Assembly (NCBI RefSeq): GCF_001507435.1
Contig: NZ_LMWH01000310.1
Span: 1-14,921, forward strand
Direction of reading: 5' to 3'
Source of the DNA: Streptomyces sp. NRRL F-5122
GTDB taxonomy: Bacteria > Actinomycetota > Actinomycetes > Streptomycetales > Streptomycetaceae
DNA: 14,921 nucleotides
This document shows, one piece after another, positions 1 to 6,605 of this stretch (position 1 is its first letter; each line of letters begins with the position of its first letter). The translations under genes and the position numbers were made by a program. The notes beneath the pieces are model-generated. The model was not told the origin of the DNA. It saw only the letters and a program-made list of their open reading frames with translations, and searched no databases.

Positions 1-1
1 T

Positions 2-448
2 GTGGCCCCTGTCATCTTTCTGACCGCTCGCCACCAGATCACCGACCGTCTGTCCGGGTTCGCCGCCGGAGGCGACGACTACCTGCTCAAGCCGTTCCAC
101 CTGGCCGAACTCGGCGCCCGGCTGAAAGCCCTGCTGAAGCGGGCAGCCCCGGCGACCGCACTATCGGCCGGCGACCTTGTCCTCGACGCGGCGGACCACA
201 GCGTGTCCACGCCCGGAGCCCGGATCGCCCTGTCTCCGACGGAATTCCGGCTACTGGCCACACTCAGTGCTGCCGACGGCACCATCGTGCGCCGCCGGGA
301 TCTGGTCCGGGCCGCCTGGCCCGAAGGAGCGCAGGTGAGTGACAACACCCTGGACCAGTACCTGAGCCGGCTACGACGAAAGCTGCGCCAGGCGGGCAGC
401 GACCTGACGATCGGCACGGCCCGCGGAATCGGACACCGCCTGTCATGA
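2..448 (+). CDS. OmpR/PhoB-family response regulator, 5' end cut by window edge
   Basis: This is the C-terminal two thirds of a DNA-binding response regulator; the phosphoacceptor Asp lies outside the window. Visible receiver features are the conserved Thr in FLTAR (about residue 8 of the visible part) and the invariant Lys in YLLKPF (residue 30). A winged-helix effector domain follows from about residue 55 to the end, with the family pattern LSPTEFRLLATL and a recognition-helix region NTLDQYLSRLRRKL. The GTG at position 2 is an internal codon, not a start. The stop overlaps the next gene's ATG (ATGA), so it is translationally coupled to the kinase and almost certainly its partner. OmpR-family regulators usually bind 11-bp-period direct repeats; such repeats precede both DUF347 genes in this window. 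The family call is secure; the signal sensed is unknown. Confidence 0.93.
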   Translation: MAPVIFLTARHQITDRLSGFAAGGDDYLLKPFHLAELGARLKALLKRAAPATALSAGDLVLDAADHSVSTPGARIALSPTEFRLLATLSAADGTIVRRRDLVRAAWPEGAQVSDNTLDQYLSRLRRKLRQAGSDLTIGTARGIGHRLS

Positions 449-1821
449 AGCGTCACTGGCCTCGCTTGGTCCCGCGCACTCTGCGCGGGCGACTTTCTCT
501 CGCGGCGCTGACCACAGCAACGCTGCTGATGACCATCCTGACCGTGGTTTTCAACGTAGTAATGGATCGACACCTGCAGCATCAGGCCGACGACGAACTG
601 CGCAACCGGGCAGCCGCCGTCACCACGACTATCGACACGAGCGGCTCCCACGTACGTGTCCTGGAAACCGTCAACGACCGTCTCCTCGATGCAAACGTGT
701 GGATCTTTGACAACGGGCGGCTGCTCGAGAAGCCGCCGTCCGCGGCGGCCGCCGGACCACTGCCCCGAGCAGTCAATCAGCTAGCCGTGCAGTCACAGCA
801 TGCCTGCGCAACCTTCGATGCCCGTGGCGACCGGCCCTTGCGCCTGTGTTCCCAACCGTTGGCTGGTCGGTACGCCACCGCCGCTGTCGTGACCGCCCTG
901 GACCTCAGTCCCTACCGCAGTTCGGCCGACACCCTACTCCTGGGCTCGTTGATGCTGGACGCCGTGATGCTCCTGAGTACCTATGTACTCACCCGTCTCT
1001 CCGTCGCCCGGGCGCTACGTCCGGTACACACAATGACGGATCAGGCCACCCAGTGGAGTGCCGTGCACTCCACTGAACGCTTGGGCGCCAAGAACCACCC
1101 AGCCGAGCTGGCCCGCCTGGGCGCCTCATTGGACGCGCTCCTGGATCGCATACGGACTGCGCTGCGATACGAACAGCAGCTGACCGCTGAGCTGTCTCAC
1201 GAACTGCGCACCCCGCTCACCCGTATCATCACCGAACTCGACTGGTGGAGGCGCCGTGCGCGCTCCGCCGAGGAGACACACGCCACAGTGGAGGTGATCG
1301 CAGAAGCTGCCCAGGCCATGTGCACAATCTGTGACACTCTCCTGAACGACGCCCGAGAGAACGCACTCAACCCGGCAACCGCGCCGGGAACATCGGACGT
1401 AGTACCTGTCCTGGACCGCATGATCCAGCACCTCGGTGCATCAGCTCACCTGACAAAACTCGTAGAGTCCGAAGGCCCGACGCTCGAGGCCGGAGTCTCG
1501 CCCGCCCTCCTTGAACGCATCCTGAGCCCACTGCTCACCAATGCCATCCGCTACGCAGAATCGAGCGTGAAGGTTTCCGCGCGAAGCGTCCTCGGCGCAG
1601 TGCGGATCGATGTGGTCGACGACGGCCCCGGCGTGCCGCAAGCGTTCATCGCCGAACTGTTCCAGCCCGGTCGGCGAGCCGACGAAGCCGACGGGCACGA
1701 CGGCGCCGGCCTGGGGTTGCCGCTCGCCCGACGTCTCGCCCGGGCAGTGGGCGGTGAAGTGTCCTACGACTCCGCCCATGCACCTGGGGCCAAGTTCACC
1801 GTCAGCCTGCCAGCGGGCTGA
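445..1821 (+). CDS. Two-component sensor histidine kinase
   Basis: A 458-residue membrane sensor kinase. It has an N-terminal basic stretch, TM1 at about 17-41, an extracytoplasmic sensor region of about 120 residues (42-160), and TM2 at about 162-186. A HAMP-like linker follows. The HisKA box is SHELRTPLTR with phosphoacceptor His252. The ATPase domain has the N box around Asn366 (LLTNAIRY), the G1 box DDGPGVP (392-398) and the G2 box GAGLGLPLARR (420-430). All catalytic motifs are intact and the length is normal. The ATG overlaps the stop of the regulator gene by four bases, making a two-gene operon. The sensor region carries two Cys (121 and 135) that could form a disulfide or bind a ligand; this is speculative. 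The stimulus is not readable from sequence. The convergent DUF347 gene 175 bp away is a plausible target. Confidence 0.95.
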   Translation: MKRHWPRLVPRTLRGRLSLAALTTATLLMTILTVVFNVVMDRHLQHQADDELRNRAAAVTTTIDTSGSHVRVLETVNDRLLDANVWIFDNGRLLEKPPSAAAAGPLPRAVNQLAVQSQHACATFDARGDRPLRLCSQPLAGRYATAAVVTALDLSPYRSSADTLLLGSLMLDAVMLLSTYVLTRLSVARALRPVHTMTDQATQWSAVHSTERLGAKNHPAELARLGASLDALLDRIRTALRYEQQLTAELSHELRTPLTRIITELDWWRRRARSAEETHATVEVIAEAAQAMCTICDTLLNDARENALNPATAPGTSDVVPVLDRMIQHLGASAHLTKLVESEGPTLEAGVSPALLERILSPLLTNAIRYAESSVKVSARSVLGAVRIDVVDDGPGVPQAFIAELFQPGRRADEADGHDGAGLGLPLARRLARAVGGEVSYDSAHAPGAKFTVSLPAG

Positions 1822-1996
1822 CCACTTTCTGCGCCGCCACCTGAAGAGACGGATCATCGTTGACAGCGTCCGGCCAGGGAAGCATCTGCTCTGCTTTGGT
1901 CCATCAAGATGACGTGGTTCCCGCCCGCAGGGATGACGAGCGCCACGGAGAAGAGCCGACCGGAGCCGCGAATAGGCCCGAACGCGACGAGGTCGT

Positions 1997-2851
1997 CTAC
2001 TGATCTGCAGGCTGAGCTGCGTGCCCGTTGGGTGCCTTGCGTTCGATGACATCCTTACGGGTAACAGCGAGATACACCACGAGGCCGAGGATGACCGCCA
2101 GGAACAGCACGCTGGTCACCACGGTGCCGAACCCCAGCCCGCCCTCGCCGGTCGGCTGGGACAAGTAGTCGCCAATGGAGGCGCCGAGCGGACGAGTCAG
2201 GATGTACACGAACCAAAAGCCCCAGACCGCATTCAGGTCCAGCGCGAAGTACGCGATGGCGATGGCGGCGATGGCCATGGCGAACAACGTGGCAGACAGC
2301 CAGTAGCCGAGGGACATACGCTCGGAGACGAGGTCGCCAGCCGCAGTTCCCAGGGCGAAGGTGAACAGAACAGCCAGCCAGTAGAAGGACTCGCGGCCGG
2401 TGGAGTCGATGTGGTGAATCGACAGCGTCCGCACACGCCGATACCAGACCAGGAACACGGTCGCGAGTATCAGCGCGAACACAGCAGTGCTGGCCTCCAG
2501 CGGGACACCTATATTGTCGGTGAGGTTGTCACTGATCAGTGTGCCGACGACGCTGATCAGAGCCACAGCCAGCCAATAGATTCCCGGCCTGTAAGCACGC
2601 ATGCGGAACTGCACCAGCAGCACCACAGCCAGGAGCGCGCTCATCACCACCGACACACCGGTCAGGCCAAGCCCGGCCTTGGAATTCAGCAGGTCCGCCG
2701 CGGTCTCACCGACCGTCGTGCAAAGAACCTTGATGATCCAGAAATAGACGGTGACTTCGGGCACCTTGTTGTAGCGCGACAGCGCGCGCTGTGAAGGAGG
2801 CGTTTCGCCGGCTGTAGGCAGCGCAGAGCTTCCAGGGGTTTCGTAGGTCAT
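1997..2851 (-). CDS. Four-repeat DUF347 (COG4705-type) integral membrane protein, copy 1
   Basis: A 284-residue polytopic membrane protein of unknown function. DUF347 proteins carry four tandem repeats, each with two membrane segments and a conserved aromatic start. The repeats begin near residues 37 (FWIIKVLCTTVGETAADLL), 92 (YWLAVALISVVGTLISD), 157 (YWLAVLFTFALGTAAGD) and 212 (FWFVYILTRPLGASIGD). Each ends in the G-x(3)-(S/G)D-type signature, and the loop after repeat 1 is preceded by NKVPEV. I chose the ATG at 2851 (MTYET) because copy 2 (10822-12162) starts with the same five residues and AGGAG lies just upstream, although only 2 nt away. An in-frame extension upstream is also possible (see findings). 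It is convergent with the sensor kinase and divergent from the transporter at 3016. The family call is strong; the substrate or role is not established by sequence. Confidence 0.9.
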   Translation of the reverse strand: MTYETPGSSALPTAGETPPSQRALSRYNKVPEVTVYFWIIKVLCTTVGETAADLLNSKAGLGLTGVSVVMSALLAVVLLVQFRMRAYRPGIYWLAVALISVVGTLISDNLTDNIGVPLEASTAVFALILATVFLVWYRRVRTLSIHHIDSTGRESFYWLAVLFTFALGTAAGDLVSERMSLGYWLSATLFAMAIAAIAIAYFALDLNAVWGFWFVYILTRPLGASIGDYLSQPTGEGGLGFGTVVTSVLFLAVILGLVVYLAVTRKDVIERKAPNGHAAQPADQ

Positions 2852-2875
2852 GGCTCCTGACCGTGCCATCCGATA

Positions 2876-2891
2876 CCTGAAAGCATCCTGA
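2876..2891 (-). promoter_or_regulatory. 11-bp-period direct repeat, candidate response-regulator operator (copy 1)
   Basis: On the minus strand this reads TCAGGATGCTTTCAGG: two TCAGG units with starts 11 bp apart, ending 24 nt before the DUF347 ATG. The same repeat, spacing and distance to the start occur upstream of DUF347 copy 2. One-turn direct repeats are the usual binding form of OmpR/PhoB-family regulators. That the regulator at 2-448 binds here is inference. The site lies between divergent genes, so it could also affect the transporter at 3016. Confidence 0.55.
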
Positions 2892-3015
2892 CCGCCGCGT
2901 GCCCATCCCCGCCCCACCCGGCCCGCTGAAGCAGCATGGTCAGCATGCACTCCTGCAGACCTCTACACATAGCGGCCGTCTTCCCTGCTCCTGCCTCCAC
3001 AGTGGAAGAAGGCCG

Positions 3016-4098
3016 TTGAATACACCAATCGCCGCTTGCCCGACCCTTAATGGGCTGACCAACCGGCTGCGACGTCGGCTGGGCTTCGCAATGCTACTGG
3101 CCTACATCGCCGCCCTGTTCCTGCCGAAACCAGGGCTGTGGCTGCGCCGCGCGCACTCCGTTCCGCTCGGTGCGGTGGCCGATCTGACCGTCTCTCTCAC
3201 GCCGCTGCTCCTAGGCCTGGTGCTCTTCGCAGCGGGGCTCCAGGTACCCGTTCGCGCCTTAGGAAGCTTGCTGCGGCGCCCCAAGGTCCTGCTGGTCGGA
3301 CTCACCCTGCACCTGCTGATCCCGTTGCTGGCCATCCCGGCCGCTGCGCTTCTGCTGCGGCAGACCTCCGACACGGATGGTGGGAGCGGTCTGATCACCT
3401 CGATGATTCTGATCGTGGCGATGCCCGTTGCTGCCGGGGCCACTGTTTGGACCGGGAAAGGCCAGGGCGACCAGCCGACCATGGTGGGACTCGTGCTTGC
3501 CTCCACGTTCCTCAGTCCCTTGACCATTCCGTTGGTCATCAGTGCCCTGGTGCCGCTCCTGAGTGACGCCTACGCGCACACCCTTACGGCCGGGTACATC
3601 GGGCACGACGGATTCGCCTTGAGGGGCGTGGTCCTGCCCTGTGCGGCTGGCGTCCTGTGCCGACTCGTACTTCCCATGTCACGGCTGAGCCGAGCACTTG
3701 GGTTTGCGACGTTCACGAGCCTGATCAGCTCACTGGTTCTGACCTATGCCAACGCCTGCGGGGCTCTGGGCTCCTTTCTGGCCAGCCCACGACTGCTTCT
3801 GCTTGCCGCCGCGTTGACGGTCGCCGCTCTGGTCTGCACGCTGTCATTCGTGGTCGGCCACTTTGCCGCTCGCCTTCTGCGGCTGGACAGCCCCGTCGCC
3901 TCGTCGCTCACCCTTGCCTGTGGCATGAACAACAGCAGTGCAAGTGCGGTGCTGATCACCACAGCCCTCCCTGACAAACCGCACCTGCTCCTGCCAGTCC
4001 TTGTCTACGGACTGCTTCAGAAGACAGCCGCCAGCCGTGTTGTACGCGGACGTTCTGAGCGCTCGGCTTGGCCCGCCAAGCTGCGAAGCGCGTCCTGA
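3016..4098 (+). CDS. Bile acid:sodium symporter (BASS/SBF)-family transporter
   Basis: A polytopic inner-membrane transporter of about 360 residues with nine or ten hydrophobic segments. Family signs are the early LLLGLVLFAAGLQVPV segment, the conserved central stretch with MPVAAGATVWT, and the late GMNNSSASAVL motif, which corresponds to the helix-breaking, Na+-site region of SBF proteins. Members carry organic anions such as bile acids, pantoate or other carboxylates with sodium; the substrate here cannot be told. Start choice: the frame is open from ATG 2899, but the first 39 codons there do not resemble the family. TTG 3016 has GAAGAAGG immediately upstream and puts a basic stretch (NRLRRR) just before TM1. 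It is divergently transcribed from DUF347 copy 1. The last 20 residues (RSERSAWPAKLR) are basic and family-atypical, so the 3' end may have been altered. Confidence 0.8.
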   Translation: MNTPIAACPTLNGLTNRLRRRLGFAMLLAYIAALFLPKPGLWLRRAHSVPLGAVADLTVSLTPLLLGLVLFAAGLQVPVRALGSLLRRPKVLLVGLTLHLLIPLLAIPAAALLLRQTSDTDGGSGLITSMILIVAMPVAAGATVWTGKGQGDQPTMVGLVLASTFLSPLTIPLVISALVPLLSDAYAHTLTAGYIGHDGFALRGVVLPCAAGVLCRLVLPMSRLSRALGFATFTSLISSLVLTYANACGALGSFLASPRLLLLAAALTVAALVCTLSFVVGHFAARLLRLDSPVASSLTLACGMNNSSASAVLITTALPDKPHLLLPVLVYGLLQKTAASRVVRGRSERSAWPAKLRSAS

Positions 4099-4193
4099 TG
4101 GCCGTGGGAGAAAAAACGGAAGGCATGCGACGCGACACCGTGCGGGCAACGGCCCCACCCTGCCAAGGAAACTCAGTCGGCCTGCGAATCGGG

Positions 4194-4655
4194 TGATGTG
4201 CCCCGGCTTGCGTGGAGGCGAGTTGCTGGACTCTAGGCGATGGCGGGGGTCGACTTCAGTTCGAACTCGATGGGTGTGAGCATGCCGAGCGCGGAGTGGC
4301 GCCGCTGCCGGTTGTGGAAGATCTCGAGGTATTCGAAGATGGCGTTGGCGAGTTCGAGGCGGGTGCGCCATCTTCGGCGGTTGAGGAGTTCGGTCTGCAT
4401 CCGGCCCCAGAACGATGCGAAAAGACTGACAGTCGTATCAGTCGCCGATCGTGCCCATCGAGGGGATCATGCCCGAGGCCCTGGTTCGCTCGGTGAACAC
4501 CCAGGACGTGAACTGGACGCCATGGTCGCTGTGGATCACGGTCCCAGCGGCTGGTCGGCGGTTGCTGATCGCCATGTTGAGAGCGTTGGTGACCAATGCG
4601 GCTGTCTGGGAGGAATCGATGGACCAGCCGACCACCCGGCGTGAGCGGCTGCTAT
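4194..4655 (-). mobile_element. IS3-family transposase remnant (C-terminal DDE region), broken
   Basis: Reading leftward, an integrase-core segment is recognisable: SRRVVGWSID, then the catalytic-Asp motif HSDHGVQFTS, and after a break the C-terminal signature FWGRMQTELLNRRRW, EYLEIFHNRQRRHSALGM and TPIEFE, with a stop at 4233. Two lesions lie near 4430: the codon after GTIGD is TGA where the family has Cys (TGC), and about one extra base before TCGTTCTGG shifts the frame, removing the normal catalytic-Glu context. The 5' half of the element (orfA and the first part of orfB) is absent. The sequence TGATGTGCCCCGG at 4194 resembles the outer end of Streptomyces IS3-type elements, so I take it as the surviving terminus; this is less certain. 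It is not mobile by itself. Confidence 0.85.
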
Positions 4656-4700
4656 GGCGGTAGCGGCGCAGGGCAGCAAGTAGCGCGAACTCGCGGACAT
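4651..4700 (-). pseudogene. Start of an exported protein, truncated by the IS3 remnant
   Basis: Leftward from ATG 4700 the frame reads MSASSRYLLPCAATAIAAAH, a short hydrophobic stretch ending in an Ala-x-Ala-like site, as in a Sec signal peptide. GAGG lies 8 nt upstream of the ATG. Within about 17 codons the sequence runs into the IS3 transposase similarity in a different frame, so only the signal peptide survives. Tandem dyads and a possible promoter (TTACGT, 16 nt, TATCCT on the minus strand) lie about 65-115 bp upstream. This suggests it was a regulated gene, perhaps a target of the neighbouring BlaI-type repressor. The mature protein is lost, so its function is unknown. Confidence 0.4.
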
Positions 4701-4759
4701 GGCGGATGCCTCGTTTCACACAGGAGGAAGGCGCGGGTGGAGGCCCGACTGTCCGCGGA

Positions 4760-4777
4760 GTCTACGCAGAAGTAGAC
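4760..4777. promoter_or_regulatory. Perfect dyad GTCTAC-N6-GTAGAC, candidate BlaI-type operator
   Basis: The sequence is GTCTACgcagaaGTAGAC, a perfect 6-bp inverted repeat. Its CTAC-N6-GTAG core also appears at 8982-8995 and, with one change (TTAC), at 6175-6188 in front of the blaI-like gene. CTAC/GTAG half-sites resemble the TACA/TGTA half-sites of the BlaI/MecI/CopY family. It sits about 60 bp upstream of the truncated exported-protein start on the minus strand. Operator function is inferred from this recurrence. Confidence 0.45.
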
Positions 4778-4791
4778 GCTAAGGATAGGCT

Positions 4792-4813
4792 GCCCTTACC
4801 GCTACGTAAGGGC
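4792..4813 (-). terminator. Perfect 8-bp hairpin just after the M56 gene (terminator or second operator)
   Basis: The arms GCCCTTAC and GTAAGGGC are perfectly complementary around a 6-nt loop (cgctac). The hairpin starts 9 nt downstream of the M56 peptidase stop on the minus strand, which is right for a terminator. No U-tract follows, as is common in actinomycetes. The core is also TTAC-N6-GTAA, matching the candidate BlaI operator pattern, with its centre 34 bp from the dyad at 4760. It could therefore be a second operator rather than, or as well as, a terminator. Confidence 0.5.
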
Positions 4814-4821
4814 TGAGAAAG

Positions 4822-5763
4822 TCAGTCAGAGGCATGCTCGCCCTGGGCGACCTCGACGCCCTGGTGCAGGAGCGTGGCTCCGGCAAGGGAGGACGCAGCA
4901 GCCGCGGCGCACAGCAAATGCATGGCCAGTAGAGCTGGAGCGATACGCCGGGTCGGCGCATTGAAGAGGAGGGCTCTGACACGGGCGGGCACCGGGCCAG
5001 TCACAGCTCCAGGAATCACGGCTGGCCGTGCGGGGGTTACCCGTTTACGGGCGGCGGCTAGAGCAGCGCGCCCCACGGCGTGCGCGGCCAGCGTCCGGTT
5101 CCCGGCTGTGCGCGCGGCGACCTCATCGGCGGCGCGCTCAGCCGCGAAGGAGACCGGGTGGACGACCGCAGCCAGTGCAGGATGACACTGACCGGCGAGG
5201 AGCGCGGTGGCAAGGAAAAGGTGATGCCGACCTGCGAGATGGGCGCGTTCATGGGCGAGGAGCACCTCGCGCTCGGCACCGTCCAGTGCACGAAGCATGC
5301 CCGTGGTCACCACGATCCGCCCGCGCCCACGTAGCCCGCCGGGCAGTGCATAGGCGTCCGGGCACGGGTCGTCCACCACACACAGCCCTCCGGCGTCCGG
5401 GAGGGCGGCGAGGCTCCCATGAATGGCACGTAGACGTCGCATCTCTGTCACCATGCGCCGCGTTGCAGCGACGGCGGTGACAGCCACAAGTCCGGCAGCC
5501 AGTGCGGAAATCCCGAGGACTAGCGATTCGGGGCCGGCCTGGAGCGGCTGGATCAGGTCCACCAAGGCGGCAAGTGGAGGAATCTCCAAGGCAAGGGGCA
5601 AAACCAGGACACCCAAGGACGCCACCACCCCGAAAGCAAGTGCGGCGGAGGCCGCGGTGACCGCCCATAGAGCTATGTCCGGGCGCACCCGCTCCGCGGT
5701 GTGCCGAGCCAGAGGCGGCAGGGCCCAGGGCAGAATGAGCGGGACGAGCAGCAGTGCGATCAC
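4822..5763 (-). CDS. M56/M48-type membrane zinc metallopeptidase (BlaR1-like peptidase domain)
   Basis: A 313-residue membrane peptidase. It has TM segments at about 2-20, 33-58 and 80-100, a cytoplasmic catalytic region with the zinc motif HERAH (171-175), and a downstream Glu-rich helix AAERAADEVAA (207-217) that supplies the third ligand. A final TM lies at about 275-300. BlaR1/MecR1 relatives cleave or inactivate a paired BlaI repressor, but this protein has no penicillin-binding sensor domain at its C-terminus, as is usual for the short actinobacterial members. Start: GTG 5763 overlaps the stop of the upstream repressor by four bases (GTGA), with GGAGG 6 nt before it, so the pair is one coupled operon. 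The ligand is unknown; a beta-lactam role should not be assumed. The hairpin at 4792-4813 follows. Confidence 0.92.
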   Translation of the reverse strand: MIALLLVPLILPWALPPLARHTAERVRPDIALWAVTAASAALAFGVVASLGVLVLPLALEIPPLAALVDLIQPLQAGPESLVLGISALAAGLVAVTAVAATRRMVTEMRRLRAIHGSLAALPDAGGLCVVDDPCPDAYALPGGLRGRGRIVVTTGMLRALDGAEREVLLAHERAHLAGRHHLFLATALLAGQCHPALAAVVHPVSFAAERAADEVAARTAGNRTLAAHAVGRAALAAARKRVTPARPAVIPGAVTGPVPARVRALLFNAPTRRIAPALLAMHLLCAAAAASSLAGATLLHQGVEVAQGEHASD

Positions 5764-6131
5764 TGGCCGCCTCCTTCCAGAAGTCGCCTCAGCTCCGTCT
5801 CGTCGGCGGGGCTCAGGCCCTTGACGAACCGGGCGAGCACCCTGCTGTGGTCACTGTCCTGATCGAGTTCGCGATGCATCCGGCGAGCTGTGAGCCCGTG
5901 GGCGTCATCCATCGGAAAGTAGACGAAGCCACGCTCGCCGGGACGTCGGCCGATGACGCCCTTCTGGTGCAGACGGGCGAGCAGCGTTGCCACGGTGGTC
6001 CGAGCGAGTGGTTGCGGCATCGCTTCCCTAATCTGTGCCGCCGACTGCGGCCGGGCCGCCGCCCACAGTGCAGCGAGCACGCTGGTCTCCAGCTCACCCG
6101 CGGACCGGCGCTCACCGTCGATCTCGGCCAT
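5760..6131 (-). CDS. BlaI/MecI/CopY-family transcriptional repressor
   Basis: A 123-residue repressor with an N-terminal winged helix (about 11-75). Its recognition helix is in ARTTVATLLARLHQKGVIGR (43-62) and its wing in GFVYFPM, followed by a short helical dimerisation tail (80-120). The length is normal for the family. The product normally binds a dyad as a dimer and is released when the paired M56 peptidase cleaves it; the proteolysis site would lie between the two domains. It is the first gene of a leftward operon, with the peptidase gene overlapping its end by four bases. GGGAGAGGGGA precedes the ATG. A dyad at 6175-6194, about 45 bp upstream of the ATG, is a likely autoregulatory site. 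Confidence 0.94.
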   Translation of the reverse strand: MAEIDGERRSAGELETSVLAALWAAARPQSAAQIREAMPQPLARTTVATLLARLHQKGVIGRRPGERGFVYFPMDDAHGLTARRMHRELDQDSDHSRVLARFVKGLSPADETELRRLLEGGGQ

Positions 6132-6174
6132 CGGACTGTCCCCTCTCCCAGATCATCCAAAGCACGCCGACCGG

Positions 6175-6194
6175 TTACGCCACTGTAGGCGCAA
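6175..6194. promoter_or_regulatory. Dyad upstream of blaI-like gene, candidate autoregulatory operator
   Basis: The sequence TTACGCCactgtaGGCGCAA is an inverted repeat with six of seven positions paired. It contains TTAC-N6-GTAG (6175-6188), which matches the CTAC-N6-GTAG dyads at 4762 and 8982 except for the first base. It is 44 bp upstream of the repressor ATG, the expected place for autorepression. It was identified by eye and binding is inferred. Confidence 0.45.
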
Positions 6195-6526
6195 CGGCAC
6201 TCACTTCTTGGCTTCCGCGGGCGCAGTGCGCCTTGAGACCGGCCGCAACAGCGTGGAGCCAGGGTTGGCTGCGCGGGGTTCGCCCTCTGCACGGCTGGTG
6301 GCGAGGACTCCGCTGACCAGGGCGTTCCCTGGTTATGCCGGATGCCGCCCCACCCTCTTGATCTAGAAGCCGGATGCCGCGAATGTGACACTTTGCGCAT
6401 TGCTTTACAAGGTGGCGGTGAATATGCGAATCGGAAGCGCCTGAGGCGCTTTGGGTATACCCCTAGAATGCTTGAGCGCGGCCGCTGTGTGTACGCTCGT
6501 TCACTGATCCGACGAGTGCGCAAAGG
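6195..6526. other. Intergenic stretch without a convincing gene
   Basis: No frame here resembles a known family, and the open 72-codon plus-strand frame (6342-6560) has atypical composition. A promoter-like TAGAAT follows GGGTATACCCC at 6453-6472. TACCCCTA is reminiscent of a copper-sensor half-site, but no second half or downstream plus-strand gene supports it. This is the divider between two leftward units. Confidence 0.4.
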
Positions 6527-6556
6527 GAGCTCGCCAGCCTCATCGATGGCGAGTTC
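6527..6556 (-). terminator. 10-bp hairpin downstream of the MMPL/FecCD pseudogene
   Basis: The arms GAGCTCGCCA and TGGCGAGTTC pair over ten positions (one G-T) around a 10-nt loop. The hairpin is about 50 bp past the 6606 stop on the minus strand, so it may terminate that transcript. There is no U-tract. Confidence 0.4.
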
Positions 6557-6605
6557 CTAAGCACCGATGTGCAGCGGGTGGTAACGGCAGGTAGCCCTGT
6601 GTCTC

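Noticed and set aside
1853..1999. Minus-strand stretch after the DUF347 stop reading VDDLVAFGPIRGSG and LVIPAGGNHVILMD
   Set aside because: It looks protein-like but has no start codon, no ribosome site and no family I recognise; possibly a relic or chance.
2021..2794. 257-codon plus-strand ORF opposite DUF347 copy 1
   Set aside because: Antisense shadow; Gln/His/Asp-rich composition typical of the reverse of a membrane-protein gene.
2899..3015. Upstream ATG for the BASS transporter
   Set aside because: The first 39 codons lack family similarity, and the TTG at 3016 has a much better ribosome site.
4212..4644. Plus-strand ORFs over the IS3 remnant
   Set aside because: Shadows of the minus-strand transposase reading.
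6453..6472. GGGTATACCCCTAGAAT as a copper-sensor operator or promoter
   Set aside because: Only one half-site, a poor -35 and no plus-strand gene downstream.
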